A DNA stretch of 8,847 nucleotides from a bacterium. Its GTDB lineage: Bacteria > Patescibacteria > Paceibacteria > UBA9973 > UBA2103. Below, one piece after another: positions 1-6,325 of this stretch. Under the pieces are notes generated by a model, which saw only the letters and a program-made list of their open reading frames with translations, was not told where the DNA came from and did not search any database. Where the stretch lies: NCBI GenBank assembly GCA_021812925.1, contig JAKAMK010000033.1, forward strand, positions 1-8,847, in the 5' to 3' direction. Within the stretch, counting starts at the first letter, position 1. Each line of letters begins with the position of its first letter. Made by a program: the position numbers and the translations under genes.

Positions 1-31
1 GAGCGAGCAGCGCGAATTAGACCGTTGCGCG

Positions 32-107
32 GGTGTCCGTGCTGGCGTTTTGGCATCCGCGAAGCGCCGCCCGAGGATACGGGCGGCTATGCTAAAACAC
101 GGACGCC
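32..107 (+). other. Nested inverted repeat, candidate structured RNA element
   Basis: Positions 32-40 pair with 99-107 (9 pairs including one U-G). After a 6-nt bulge (41-46), positions 47-54 pair with 91-98 (8 pairs including one G-U). Inside lie a small CGC-GAA-GCG hairpin (58-66) and a perfect 7-bp hairpin, GCCGCCC/GGGCGGC (66-72 with 81-87); the two share base 66, so only one can form in full. Both wobble pairs are allowed in plus-strand RNA but become A-C mismatches in minus-strand RNA, which favours plus-strand transcription. It could be the 3' end of a transcript entering from the left, a small RNA or a DNA cruciform. It matches no RNA family I know, and no promoter is visible for it. 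Confidence 0.3.
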
Positions 108-114
108 GATGCAT

Positions 115-142
115 ACGGCACCGCCGTCTGGAGCGGTGCCGT
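115..142 (-). terminator. Hairpin downstream of greA, possible terminator
   Basis: Perfect 10-bp inverted repeat ACGGCACCGC (115-124) and GCGGTGCCGT (133-142) with an 8-nt loop, 25 bp past the greA stop codon. Stem strength and position fit a transcript end. No T-tract follows immediately on either strand; on the minus strand a TTTT run comes only about 17 bases later (94-97). It may therefore act as a 3' stabiliser, or it may end a plus-strand transcript from the left. Confidence 0.5.
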
Positions 143-167
143 TGGCTCATTCCGTGCGCGATTCGTG

Positions 168-641
168 CTACGCGACCTTCTCGATGGTATAGGTCTGCTT
201 CCCTGCCGGCGTCTCGAACGTGAAGGTCTCGCCCTTCTTCTTGCCCATGAGAGCAGCGCCCAAGGGCGAGACGTGCGAGAGCTTCTTCACGCGCATGTCT
301 GCCTCCTCGCTGCCCACGATGGTGTATTCGTGCGCGTCCGGGCTCCCGGACTTCCGGATCGTGACCACCGAGCTGAACCCGACGACGTCCTTCTTCTTGC
401 CGTCGGTCACGATGCGCGCATGCTTCACGAGCTCGTCGAGCTTCTTGATGCGTTCCTCGGTCGCGGCCTGTAGGTCGCGCGCTTCCTGGTACTCCGCGTT
501 CTCGGAGAGGTCGCCGAGCGAACGGGCATACTCGAGATTCTTCGCGATCTCGGTGCGGCGCACGGTCTTCAGCTCTTCGAGTTCTTGCACCATCTCATCG
601 AACTTCTCCTGCGAGACGACAGTGTCCTGGGTTTCGGCCAT
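168..641 (-). CDS. greA: Transcription elongation factor GreA
   Basis: GreA binds the secondary channel of RNA polymerase and stimulates cleavage of backtracked RNA, so that stalled elongation can resume. The 157-residue product has the family length and two-domain plan. The N-terminal half is an antiparallel coiled coil (about residues 8-78). At its tip is the signature GDLSENAEY (43-51), whose acidic D44 and E47 correspond to the Mg-binding acidic pair of E. coli GreA. The C-terminal FKBP-like domain (about 83-157) carries SPLGAALMGKKKGE. The frame is open 17 codons further upstream, but the family alignment begins at MAETQ, so I chose the ATG at 641-639. No Shine-Dalgarno sequence precedes it. 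The gene lies 51 bp after mrdA with a promoter-like sequence in the gap, so it is probably transcribed independently as well as by read-through. Confidence 0.95.
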   Translation of the reverse strand: MAETQDTVVSQEKFDEMVQELEELKTVRRTEIAKNLEYARSLGDLSENAEYQEARDLQAATEERIKKLDELVKHARIVTDGKKKDVVGFSSVVTIRKSGSPDAHEYTIVGSEEADMRVKKLSHVSPLGAALMGKKKGETFTFETPAGKQTYTIEKVA

Positions 642-664
642 AGTGACGGAGTTATGTTTGCCGC

Positions 665-692
665 ATTGTACCGGTACCGCGCCAATGCGCAA
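665..692 (-). promoter_or_regulatory. Candidate sigma-70 type promoter for greA
   Basis: On the minus strand, TACAAT (670-665) is a 5/6 match to the -10 box. TTGCGC (692-687), 16 bp upstream, is a weak -35 (TTG retained). Transcription would start near 658, leaving a leader of about 17 nt before greA. The element fits exactly into the mrdA-greA gap. Confidence 0.45.
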
Positions 693-2402
693 CTACGGAC
701 CCGGCGTGGATGACGCCGTCGTAGTCGCCGTGCCGCCGGTATACGGGGAGCCTTCCGCGTAGAGCGCGGCAAAGAGCGCCTGCATGACGTTCACCGCGTC
801 CTCGCCGCTCCCCGACGGTCCGCGCTCGAGCACGACCGCGAACGCGTACTCGGGCGCATCGTACGGGAAGAATCCCTCCACCCACGAGTTGTCGTACTGA
901 TTCCTGCTTCCTACCTGCGCGGTACCGGTCTTCGCCGCCACCGCGAGGTACGGCAGGTGTATCGCCTGCGCGAGCGCCCCGGTGACGCCGAGGCGCATGC
1001 CCTCGCGCGCGACCTCGAACGCCGACGGCGCGGCGGGCACGGGCGTCGCTACCGGCTGCTCATTCGCGAGCAGAGTCGGCGTGAGGAGCATGCCGCCGTT
1101 CGCCACCGCCGCGGTCGCGCGCGCCATCTGCACGGGCGTCACCTGCGTGCCGTACTGGCCGATAGCGGTGTGGTACGTGTCGCCCAGGTACCACGGCTCG
1201 CCGAACGTCGACTGTTTCCATGCGGGACTCGGGACGACGCCGGACGCTTCGCCCGGCAGGTCGATGCCGGTCGGCTGCCCGAGCCCGAACGCGCGGTACC
1301 AGTAGTCGAGACGGTCGATGCCGAGCCCCTTCACCGAGCCGAACCCGCCGCCCACCGTGTAGAAGAAGACGTCCGAGGACCACGCGATCGCATGGCGGAC
1401 GTCGAGGAGTCCGAGCGCCTTCCAGCCCGTGTAGGTGAACTCCTGGCCCGGGTGGTACGGGTCGGGGATGGTGAGGAGTCCGGGATCGTCGATGATAGTC
1501 GAGGGCGTGATGACCCCGTCCGTGAGAGCGCCGATCGCCTCGAACGGCTTCACGATGGAACCCGGCGTGTACACCCCCTGCACCGCATGGTCGAGGAATG
1601 GGTGCCCCGGGTCGTTGTTGTAGCCTGCGATCACGCTCGCCGGTCCGCCGAGACTCATGACGTTCGGGTCGTAGCTCGGGAACGACACGATGGCGCGTAC
1701 CGCGCCCGTGTGCACGTCCATGATGACGCCCGCGCCCGCCACGAATCCGTCCTGCGTCGCGACCGACTGGACCGCCTGCGCGAACTTCCGCTCAAGGTCG
1801 GCGTCCAGGGAAAGCACGAGCGTCGCCCCGGTTTTCGCGGGCACGACGGCGCCTTGCGACTTCACGGCGCCGAACGCGTCGCGCTCGACGAGCACCTGCC
1901 CGTTCTGCCCAGAGAGCTGGGCATCGTACTCAGCCTCGAGGCCCGCGAGGCCGGTCTCTCTCGTGTCGTAGTAGTTGCCGTGCGCGTCCTTCTTCGGGTA
2001 CGACACATAGCCGATGATCTGCCCCATGCCGGGAATCGGGTACTCACGCCGCACGCTCCCGTCCGACAGTTCGACGTTCTGCGCGAGCACCGTCCCGTAC
2101 TCGTCCGTAATCACCCCGCGCGGCGCGATGAGAAGCTCGGAGGAGAGGCTGTTGTGCGCGCTCTCCGCCGCGAACGCGGAGCCCTGCACGAGCTCGAGGT
2201 CGAGGGCGCGCGCGCCGAGTGCGAAAAAGAGGATGCCGAGCGCGGCGCCGAGCAGCCAGTACGTGCGGCGCGCGAGCGGGCGCTCGAGCCGCCCCTCGAA
2301 GCGGTTGCGGTCGAACGCCGGCGCGTTCGACGCGTCGAGGAAAATCTCGTCAGGCGCGATCTCCGGATCGCGCCGGCGCTTCCGTCGCCCGAATCCCATC
2401 AT
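693..2402 (-). CDS. mrdA: Peptidoglycan D,D-transpeptidase PBP2 (elongasome)
   Basis: Class B penicillin-binding protein that cross-links peptidoglycan during side-wall elongation, working outside the membrane with MreB/C/D and a SEDS glycosyltransferase. The 569-residue protein has a basic cytoplasmic tail (1-45), one membrane anchor (about 46-68), a pedestal region opening with APRGVITDEYGTVLAQN (93-109), and a transpeptidase domain from about 195. The active-site motifs are all present: S282-IV-K285, S342-S-D344 (the SxD form usual in PBP2) and K491-T-G493. A Thr/Ser/Pro-rich tail ends the protein. The stretch from anchor to active serine is about 214 residues, shorter than in E. coli PBP2, so the pedestal looks compact. 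The start overlaps the stop of the mreD-like gene as ATGA, implying translational coupling; a second ATG follows directly. No rodA is adjacent. Confidence 0.93.
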   Translation of the reverse strand: MMGFGRRKRRRDPEIAPDEIFLDASNAPAFDRNRFEGRLERPLARRTYWLLGAALGILFFALGARALDLELVQGSAFAAESAHNSLSSELLIAPRGVITDEYGTVLAQNVELSDGSVRREYPIPGMGQIIGYVSYPKKDAHGNYYDTRETGLAGLEAEYDAQLSGQNGQVLVERDAFGAVKSQGAVVPAKTGATLVLSLDADLERKFAQAVQSVATQDGFVAGAGVIMDVHTGAVRAIVSFPSYDPNVMSLGGPASVIAGYNNDPGHPFLDHAVQGVYTPGSIVKPFEAIGALTDGVITPSTIIDDPGLLTIPDPYHPGQEFTYTGWKALGLLDVRHAIAWSSDVFFYTVGGGFGSVKGLGIDRLDYWYRAFGLGQPTGIDLPGEASGVVPSPAWKQSTFGEPWYLGDTYHTAIGQYGTQVTPVQMARATAAVANGGMLLTPTLLANEQPVATPVPAAPSAFEVAREGMRLGVTGALAQAIHLPYLAVAAKTGTAQVGSRNQYDNSWVEGFFPYDAPEYAFAVVLERGPSGSGEDAVNVMQALFAALYAEGSPYTGGTATTTASSTPGP

Positions 2403-2662
2403 GCATCAATAATACGCGCCGCGAGGCGGCGACGCACGAAAAAGCTCGCGGCCGTAACGAAGGCGCCCGCTACAGTTCCCCACGGCAGCAACGACGCGTG
2501 CGGGGCGTAGTAGAGCGCGTCGACGAGGATGCCGACCGTGACGGGGAGGAGCGGGAGCCAGAGCGCGGAAAAGAGCGCGAGGAGCACCGTCACCGGCCAC
2601 GGAAAGATGAACGCGCTCGTGAGGGCGAGCACGGTAAGCGCGATCTTGAGCGGCGTCGTCAT
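2399..2662 (-). CDS. mreD: Minimal MreD-like membrane protein
   Basis: An 87-residue, very hydrophobic protein with about three or four membrane segments (roughly 6-20, 23-38, 40-53, 60-76) and a basic C-terminus (RRRLAAR). Its position between mreC and mrdA is that of MreD, the membrane partner of MreC in the rod-shape complex. The central VGILVDALYYAP (43-54) resembles the G-xx-D-L-x-GS-P signature of MreD. Typical MreD proteins have about 160 residues and five or six helices, so this one is roughly half size. Both ends form 4-bp ATGA overlaps, with mreC upstream and mrdA downstream. That argues for an intact, co-translated gene rather than a decayed one. The MreD assignment rests mainly on context and is likely but not certain. 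Confidence 0.72.
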   Translation of the reverse strand: MTTPLKIALTVLALTSAFIFPWPVTVLLALFSALWLPLLPVTVGILVDALYYAPHASLLPWGTVAGAFVTAASFFVRRRLAARIIDA

Positions 2663-3501
2663 GACGGCGTCGTCGTCGCGCAGACGAGCGCGCCGTTCCG
2701 GAGCGCAGCGCCCTCATCGCGTACGACGACCCAGGTGAGCGTCGCCGGATTGACCGCGGGCGCGATGGAAAGCACGACGAACGGCGCCGCAGGGTCGCCG
2801 CCCTCCCTCGCCACCGAGCCGATGGGGAGCGCCCCGGGTCCGGGCGCGTACACGATGTCGCCGGTCGCTATCGCGGCAGCCCGCGGCGCCGTCGCAGTAA
2901 ACGCGCCTGCGCCTGCGCCTGCGAGCGTGAGCGGCAGGTGCTTGTCCCCTACCCAGCCCGCGAGCGATTCGCCGGGCGCCGAGAAGAGCGTGATGCGCGC
3001 GAAGGCGCTCTCGACCGAGCTCACGACCCCAATCGGCGCGCCACCCGTCCCGAACGCCTCCATGCCGAGCGCGACCCCGCGTGCCGTTCCGCCGTCGACG
3101 ACGAGCGTGTCGTAGGGCGACGCGGGTGGCGACGCGAGCACGCCGAGCACGATGCCCGGTACGGCAGGCGGCGCCGACGCGTCGCCGAGGAGCGCGGAGA
3201 GGCTCGCGACCTTATCCGTGAGCGCGCGATTCTCAGTCGCGAGCGCCGCGTTATCCGACGCGAGGAGCGCGTTCGTGTTCCGTAGTGACGCCGCGTCCGC
3301 GAATACCGACCCGGCCGTCGAGGCGCCGTGCGCGACTGCGGTACCCGCGCGTAGGAGCGGCGTCATGGCCGCAAGGAATGCGGACGGAGCCGCGAGGCGC
3401 ACGAGCGCGCCCGCGATCACGATGGCGAAGAGCACGACGCTCGCCGACAGCGCGGAGGGCGCGAGGAGCGCATTACGCTTCGCTAAGTATGTCTTCCTCA
3501 T
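2659..3501 (-). CDS. mreC: Rod shape-determining protein MreC
   Basis: MreC links cytoplasmic MreB filaments to the extracytoplasmic domain of PBP2 and activates wall synthesis. The 280-residue product has the expected plan: a short basic cytoplasmic N-terminus, one membrane helix (about 18-36), a coiled coil (about 68-105, alanine- and leucine-rich with alternating charges), then the double beta-barrel MreC domain (about 112-275). Characteristic sequence includes the SPYDTLVVDGGTARGVALGM region (128-147), matching the family's D-x-LxIDkGsxxGVxxGM pattern. The length is close to that of Gram-positive MreC. The ATG at 3501 lies inside the end of mreB, a 29-bp overlap; no in-frame ATG, GTG or TTG lies close downstream, so this start is favoured. 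The stop overlaps the mreD-like start as ATGA. No Shine-Dalgarno sequence is seen. Confidence 0.92.
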   Translation of the reverse strand: MRKTYLAKRNALLAPSALSASVVLFAIVIAGALVRLAAPSAFLAAMTPLLRAGTAVAHGASTAGSVFADAASLRNTNALLASDNAALATENRALTDKVASLSALLGDASAPPAVPGIVLGVLASPPASPYDTLVVDGGTARGVALGMEAFGTGGAPIGVVSSVESAFARITLFSAPGESLAGWVGDKHLPLTLAGAGAGAFTATAPRAAAIATGDIVYAPGPGALPIGSVAREGGDPAAPFVVLSIAPAVNPATLTWVVVRDEGAALRNGALVCATTTPS

Positions 3502-4525
3502 CGATGAAAAAGTCGGCGTACGGCGCGGGATCCTCGGTCACGATGCCGGCACCGCGCACGACCGCGGTGAGCGGATCGGGCGCCACCTTCACGGGCACGC
3601 CGAGCATCTTCGCGAGTATCTGCGGCAATCCGCGCAGCAAGGCGCCGCCGCCGAAGACGGTCACCCCGCGCTCGAGCACGTCCGAGAGGAGCTCGGGCGG
3701 CGTCTTTTCGATGACGTCCTTCATCGCCTCCATGAGAGCGTCGAGGGACGGCGCGAGCGCTTCGCGCACGTGCGCGTCGGTGAGTTCAACTTCGCGCGGC
3801 AAGCCGGTCGCGAGGTCGCGGCCGCGGATGCTCCGCGCGAGCGTCTCTGAGAGCGGCATGACGGCACCAATGGCGATCTTCACGTCCTCGGCGGTACGCT
3901 CGCCGATGCCCAGCTTGAATTCGCTCCGGACAAAATCGATGATGTTCTCATTGAACCGGTCGCCCGCCACCTGCGAGCTTTTCGCTGCGACGGCGCCCTT
4001 GAGCGCTATGACCGCGATATCGGTCGTGCCGCCGCCGATGTCGAGCACCATGGTGCCGACAGCCTCGGAAACGGGGAGCTTCGCCCCGATGGCGCCCGCG
4101 ACCGGTTCCTCGAGGATGATCGCCTCGCGTGCGCCGGCGTTCTGTGCCGCGTCGCGCACCGCGCGGCTCTGCACGTTCGTCACGCCGGTCGGCACGCCGA
4201 TGACGACACGCGGGCCGAAGAGCCGCGCGCGGCCGCCCTGCGCCTTGTTAATGAGGTACGTGAGGAGCTCCTCGGTGACCTCGAAGTCGCTAATGACGCC
4301 GTGCGACAAGGGCCGCACCGTGCGGATGTGCGGCGGCGTCTTGCCGAGCATCTGCTTCGCCTCCTTCCCCACCGCGACCACCTGGCCGGTCTTGTCGTTC
4401 ACGGCGACCACTGACGGTTCGTTTATGATGACGCCCTTGCCGCGCACGTACACGAGCGTGTTCGCCGTACCGAGGTCGATGGCGATGTCGGTCGAGAACA
4501 GCGAGTTCTTGGAAAATCTAGGCAT
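3473..4525 (-). CDS. mreB: Rod shape-determining protein MreB (bacterial actin)
   Basis: Actin-fold ATPase that forms membrane-associated filaments and directs side-wall peptidoglycan synthesis. The 350-residue product has family length and all nucleotide-binding motifs: phosphate-1 loop DLGTANTLVY (17-26), the ILEEPVAGAIG segment carrying the hydrolysis glutamate (E140), phosphate-2 loop DIGGGTTDIAVI (162-173) and adenosine motif FGGGALLRGL (291-300). The C-terminus ends in an acidic stretch (DEEDILSEA) whose codons also carry the beginning of mreC. The start lies 7 bp after the proS stop, so the gene is almost certainly co-transcribed with proS; no separate promoter or ribosome-binding site is visible. 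Identification is secure. Confidence 0.97.
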   Translation of the reverse strand: MPRFSKNSLFSTDIAIDLGTANTLVYVRGKGVIINEPSVVAVNDKTGQVVAVGKEAKQMLGKTPPHIRTVRPLSHGVISDFEVTEELLTYLINKAQGGRARLFGPRVVIGVPTGVTNVQSRAVRDAAQNAGAREAIILEEPVAGAIGAKLPVSEAVGTMVLDIGGGTTDIAVIALKGAVAAKSSQVAGDRFNENIIDFVRSEFKLGIGERTAEDVKIAIGAVMPLSETLARSIRGRDLATGLPREVELTDAHVREALAPSLDALMEAMKDVIEKTPPELLSDVLERGVTVFGGGALLRGLPQILAKMLGVPVKVAPDPLTAVVRGAGIVTEDPAPYADFFIDEEDILSEA

Positions 4526-4532
4526 ACCAGGG

Positions 4533-5804
4533 TCAGCCGCGGTGCGCGCTCTGCGCCCCCGTCGCGAATGCTATGAGCTCCTCGCGCGAGACCAGGGCGG
4601 CCTGCCCCGTCCTGCGGTACGTCGACTCGAGCTTGCCCGATTCGAGCGTCTTCTTGCCGACGACCACGCGCGCCGGGATGCCGATGAGATCGGCATCGGC
4701 GAGCTTCTCGCCCGCGCGCACCGCACGGTCATCGTAGAGCACCTCGACGCCCTTCGCGGAGAGCTCGTCGTAGAGCGCGTCCGCGTAGGCTACGGCTTCG
4801 GGATCGTCGACGACCCGCACGAGGTGGAGGAGGAACGGCGCGACCGACTCCGGCCACACAAGCCCCTTATCGTCTGCGAGGAGCTCGACCACGGTGCCCA
4901 TGAGGCGGCCCGGCCCTATGCCGTAGGAGCCCATGACGACCGGCTGCTCCGCACCGCTCTCGTCCTTGTAGGTGAGGCCCAGGGGCGCGGAGTACTTCGT
5001 GCCGAGCGGGAAGATATTGCCCACCTCGATGGCCTTCGCCTCGCGCAGCTCGCTTTTCTCTACGCCGAGCTCGGCGAGCACCTCGTCGGTGTACACCTCG
5101 TCGTTGATGGCGATCTTCTTTTCGTCGTGGATGTAGATGGTGTCCTCGCCCGCGGCGCACTCGGTCTGAAACTCGTCACTGAACTTGCTGAACGAGCCGC
5201 CTGACGCGAAGGTGCGGTACGTCTTATCGCCGATGCCCGCGCGCTGGAAGACGCGCAGGTACGCGGCCGCAGCATCCTCGTAGAATTTCTTGAATTCCGC
5301 TTCGTCGCGACTGAAGGAGTAGAGGTCCTTCATGATGAACTCGCGCGCGCGCATGATGCCCGACTTCGCGCGCGTCTCGTTCCGGAACTTGTTCTGAAAC
5401 TGGTAGACGTACTTCGGCAGGTCCTTGTACGACGCGATGTGCTCCGTCATGAGTGCGGTAAGCGCTTCCTCGTGCGTATTCGCGAGCCCGAGTTCGCCGC
5501 CGTTCTTGAGCTTCGTCTTGAACCACACGTCGACGACCTCATCGTTCCAGCGGCCGCTCGCCTCCCATTTCGTCGGCTCCTGCAGGGTCGTGAGGAGCAC
5601 TTCCTGAGAACCGATGCCGTTCATCTCCTCGCGGATGATAGCGATAATGCGATTGAGCGTCCGGAGGCCCAAGGGGAGGAACGAGTACACGCCCGCCATC
5701 TCCTTATGCACGAAACCGGCGCGGACGAGGAGCTGCGCGTTCTTCGAGACCTCGTCCTTGGGCGCCTCGCGGCGGGTCTTCGTGAAGAGCTGTGATTGGC
5801 GCAT
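4533..5804 (-). CDS. proS: Prolyl-tRNA synthetase, short form lacking the editing insertion
   Basis: Class II synthetase charging tRNA-Pro with proline in the cytoplasm. From the ATG at 5804 the product has 423 residues, against about 570 for E. coli ProRS. Visible parts are motif 1 (GVYSFLPLGLRTLNRI, 38-53), the substrate-site THEE (110-113), motif 2 (FRNETRAKSG, 140-149, with R141 and E143), motif 3 (MGSYGIGPGRL, 291-301, with R300) and the anticodon-binding domain (about 325-423). Between motifs 2 and 3 only a short linker (about 190-265) replaces the roughly 180-residue INS domain that clears Ala-tRNA-Pro. Editing would need a separate protein, and none is in this window. The frame is open 20 codons upstream of 5804, but that extension overlaps the TATAAT promoter and has no family similarity, so I rejected it. 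The gene leads the mre cluster. Confidence 0.96.
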   Translation of the reverse strand: MRQSQLFTKTRREAPKDEVSKNAQLLVRAGFVHKEMAGVYSFLPLGLRTLNRIIAIIREEMNGIGSQEVLLTTLQEPTKWEASGRWNDEVVDVWFKTKLKNGGELGLANTHEEALTALMTEHIASYKDLPKYVYQFQNKFRNETRAKSGIMRAREFIMKDLYSFSRDEAEFKKFYEDAAAAYLRVFQRAGIGDKTYRTFASGGSFSKFSDEFQTECAAGEDTIYIHDEKKIAINDEVYTDEVLAELGVEKSELREAKAIEVGNIFPLGTKYSAPLGLTYKDESGAEQPVVMGSYGIGPGRLMGTVVELLADDKGLVWPESVAPFLLHLVRVVDDPEAVAYADALYDELSAKGVEVLYDDRAVRAGEKLADADLIGIPARVVVGKKTLESGKLESTYRRTGQAALVSREELIAFATGAQSAHRG

Positions 5805-5813
5805 AGTACGGGA

Positions 5814-5841
5814 ATTATAGGTTCGCGCCGCTAAATAGCAA
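5814..5841 (-). promoter_or_regulatory. Strong sigma-70 type promoter for the proS-mre-mrdA unit
   Basis: A perfect TATAAT (5819-5814) with TTGCTA (5841-5836; 4/6 match to TTGACA) 16 bp upstream on the minus strand. Transcription should begin near 5808-5806, only 2-4 nt before the proS ATG at 5804, so the message would be effectively leaderless. This is the best promoter match in the window and probably drives all five genes through mrdA. Confidence 0.75.
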
Positions 5842-5856
5842 AATCGACCGTTACGG

Positions 5857-5865
5857 TTATCCACG
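5857..5865 (+). promoter_or_regulatory. Single DnaA-box-like 9-mer
   Basis: TTATCCACG matches the DnaA box TTATCCACA at 8 of 9 positions and lies in the divergent gap between proS and the small secreted gene. Only one copy is present, there is no AT-rich unwinding region, and a single 8/9 match can occur by chance. It could be a regulatory DnaA site but is not evidence of an origin. Confidence 0.2.
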
Positions 5866-5914
5866 CCCCGCGGTGGCGAGGTCGCGTCGCGTGCGGTATA
5901 CCAATGCCACAGCT

Positions 5915-5921
5915 AGAGGAG
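5915..5921 (+). promoter_or_regulatory. Shine-Dalgarno sequence of the small secreted gene
   Basis: AGAGGAG lies 7 nt before the ATG at 5929 and fixes that start. It is the only clear Shine-Dalgarno sequence in front of any gene in the window. A weak -10-like TATACC lies at 5897-5902 without a convincing -35. Confidence 0.75.
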
Positions 5922-5928
5922 TTCTCCG

Positions 5929-6285
5929 ATGCGTATCGTATTCGCAGCCAGCATCGGGATGCTCGCCGGCTTGTTCCTTGCCACTGCGGTGGATGCAGGC
6001 GCGGTCATAGGCTACTTCGGCACGAAGAAGCTCTACTGCGACTCGCCTGAAAATCTCATCGCCGAGGTCCTTTCCGCGGAGCATGCGGGTTTCGACGGGC
6101 TATTCGTAAACGGCTGCGACACGTTCGCGCCCCATACGGCAGTGCTCATCGAAACACAGGACGGGATACCGGTTCCGAACCATCCCGACCTGCTCATCTA
6201 CCGCGTGAAAGAACTGCGGCACGGGCATCCGGTCCGCGACGTCTATGTCGCGTTCAGCATACCCGCCGAGAGCAGTACGAACTGA
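5929..6285 (+). CDS. Small secreted protein of unknown function
   Basis: I do not recognise this family. The 118-residue product begins with a classic signal peptide: basic start MR, hydrophobic core (about 3-20) and a likely signal peptidase I site after VDA (residue 23) or ATA (residue 20). No lipobox cysteine is seen. The mature part of about 95 residues has two cysteines, C37 and C63, which could form one disulfide outside the cell. It continues with short alternating hydrophobic stretches (TAVLIE, DLLIYRV, DVYVAFSIP) suggesting a small beta-rich fold. It is the only plus-strand gene and the only one with a strong ribosome-binding site. It sits between rseP and proS, two genes that are often direct neighbours, so it was probably inserted there. 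Third codon positions are GC-rich like the surrounding genes, so transfer, if any, is not recent. A hairpin follows 2 bp after the stop. Confidence 0.8.
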   Translation: MRIVFAASIGMLAGLFLATAVDAGAVIGYFGTKKLYCDSPENLIAEVLSAEHAGFDGLFVNGCDTFAPHTAVLIETQDGIPVPNHPDLLIYRVKELRHGHPVRDVYVAFSIPAESSTN

Positions 6286-6287
6286 AT

Positions 6288-6321
6288 AACGCCGCGACCT
6301 CCTCACCGAGGGCGCGGCGTT
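6288..6321. terminator. Convergent hairpin between the small secreted gene and rseP
   Basis: AACGCCGCG (6288-6296) pairs with CGCGGCGTT (6313-6321). After one A-G mismatch an inner CCTC/GAGG stem (6298-6301 with 6308-6311) continues the helix around a 6-nt loop. It begins 2 bp after the plus-strand stop and ends 4 bp before the rseP stop, so it can serve both converging transcripts. The plus strand continues TCTGTC, a poor T-tract; the minus strand has none. Confidence 0.7.
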
Positions 6322-6325
6322 TCTG

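Noticed and set aside
1..20. Possible last codons of a plus-strand gene ending in TAG at 18-20
   Set aside because: Only about five codons are inside the window, so neither frame nor family can be judged.
642..692. N-terminal extension of GreA by 17 codons
   Set aside because: It overlaps the promoter-like sequence, lacks family similarity and begins next to the mrdA stop. The ATG at 641 fits the family start.
957..2510. 517-codon open frame on the plus strand antisense to mrdA
   Set aside because: Its product is arginine-, glutamate- and histidine-rich with no recognisable domain. It is explained by GC-rich codons of the secure mrdA gene on the other strand.
3285..5204. 639-codon open frame on the plus strand antisense to mreB and proS
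   Set aside because: It covers two unmistakable genes on the minus strand, has low-complexity Ser/Thr/Arg composition and no start signal. It is a shadow frame.
5805..5864. N-terminal extension of ProRS by 20 codons
   Set aside because: The extension would be encoded by the TATAAT promoter region and does not resemble ProRS N-termini.
5897..5902. TATACC as the -10 box of the small secreted gene
   Set aside because: Only four of six bases match and no acceptable -35 is found 16-18 bp upstream. The real promoter cannot be fixed from sequence.
5857..6084. 75-codon minus-strand frame opposite the small secreted gene
   Set aside because: It has no start signal or recognisable content, and the plus-strand frame has a signal peptide and Shine-Dalgarno sequence.
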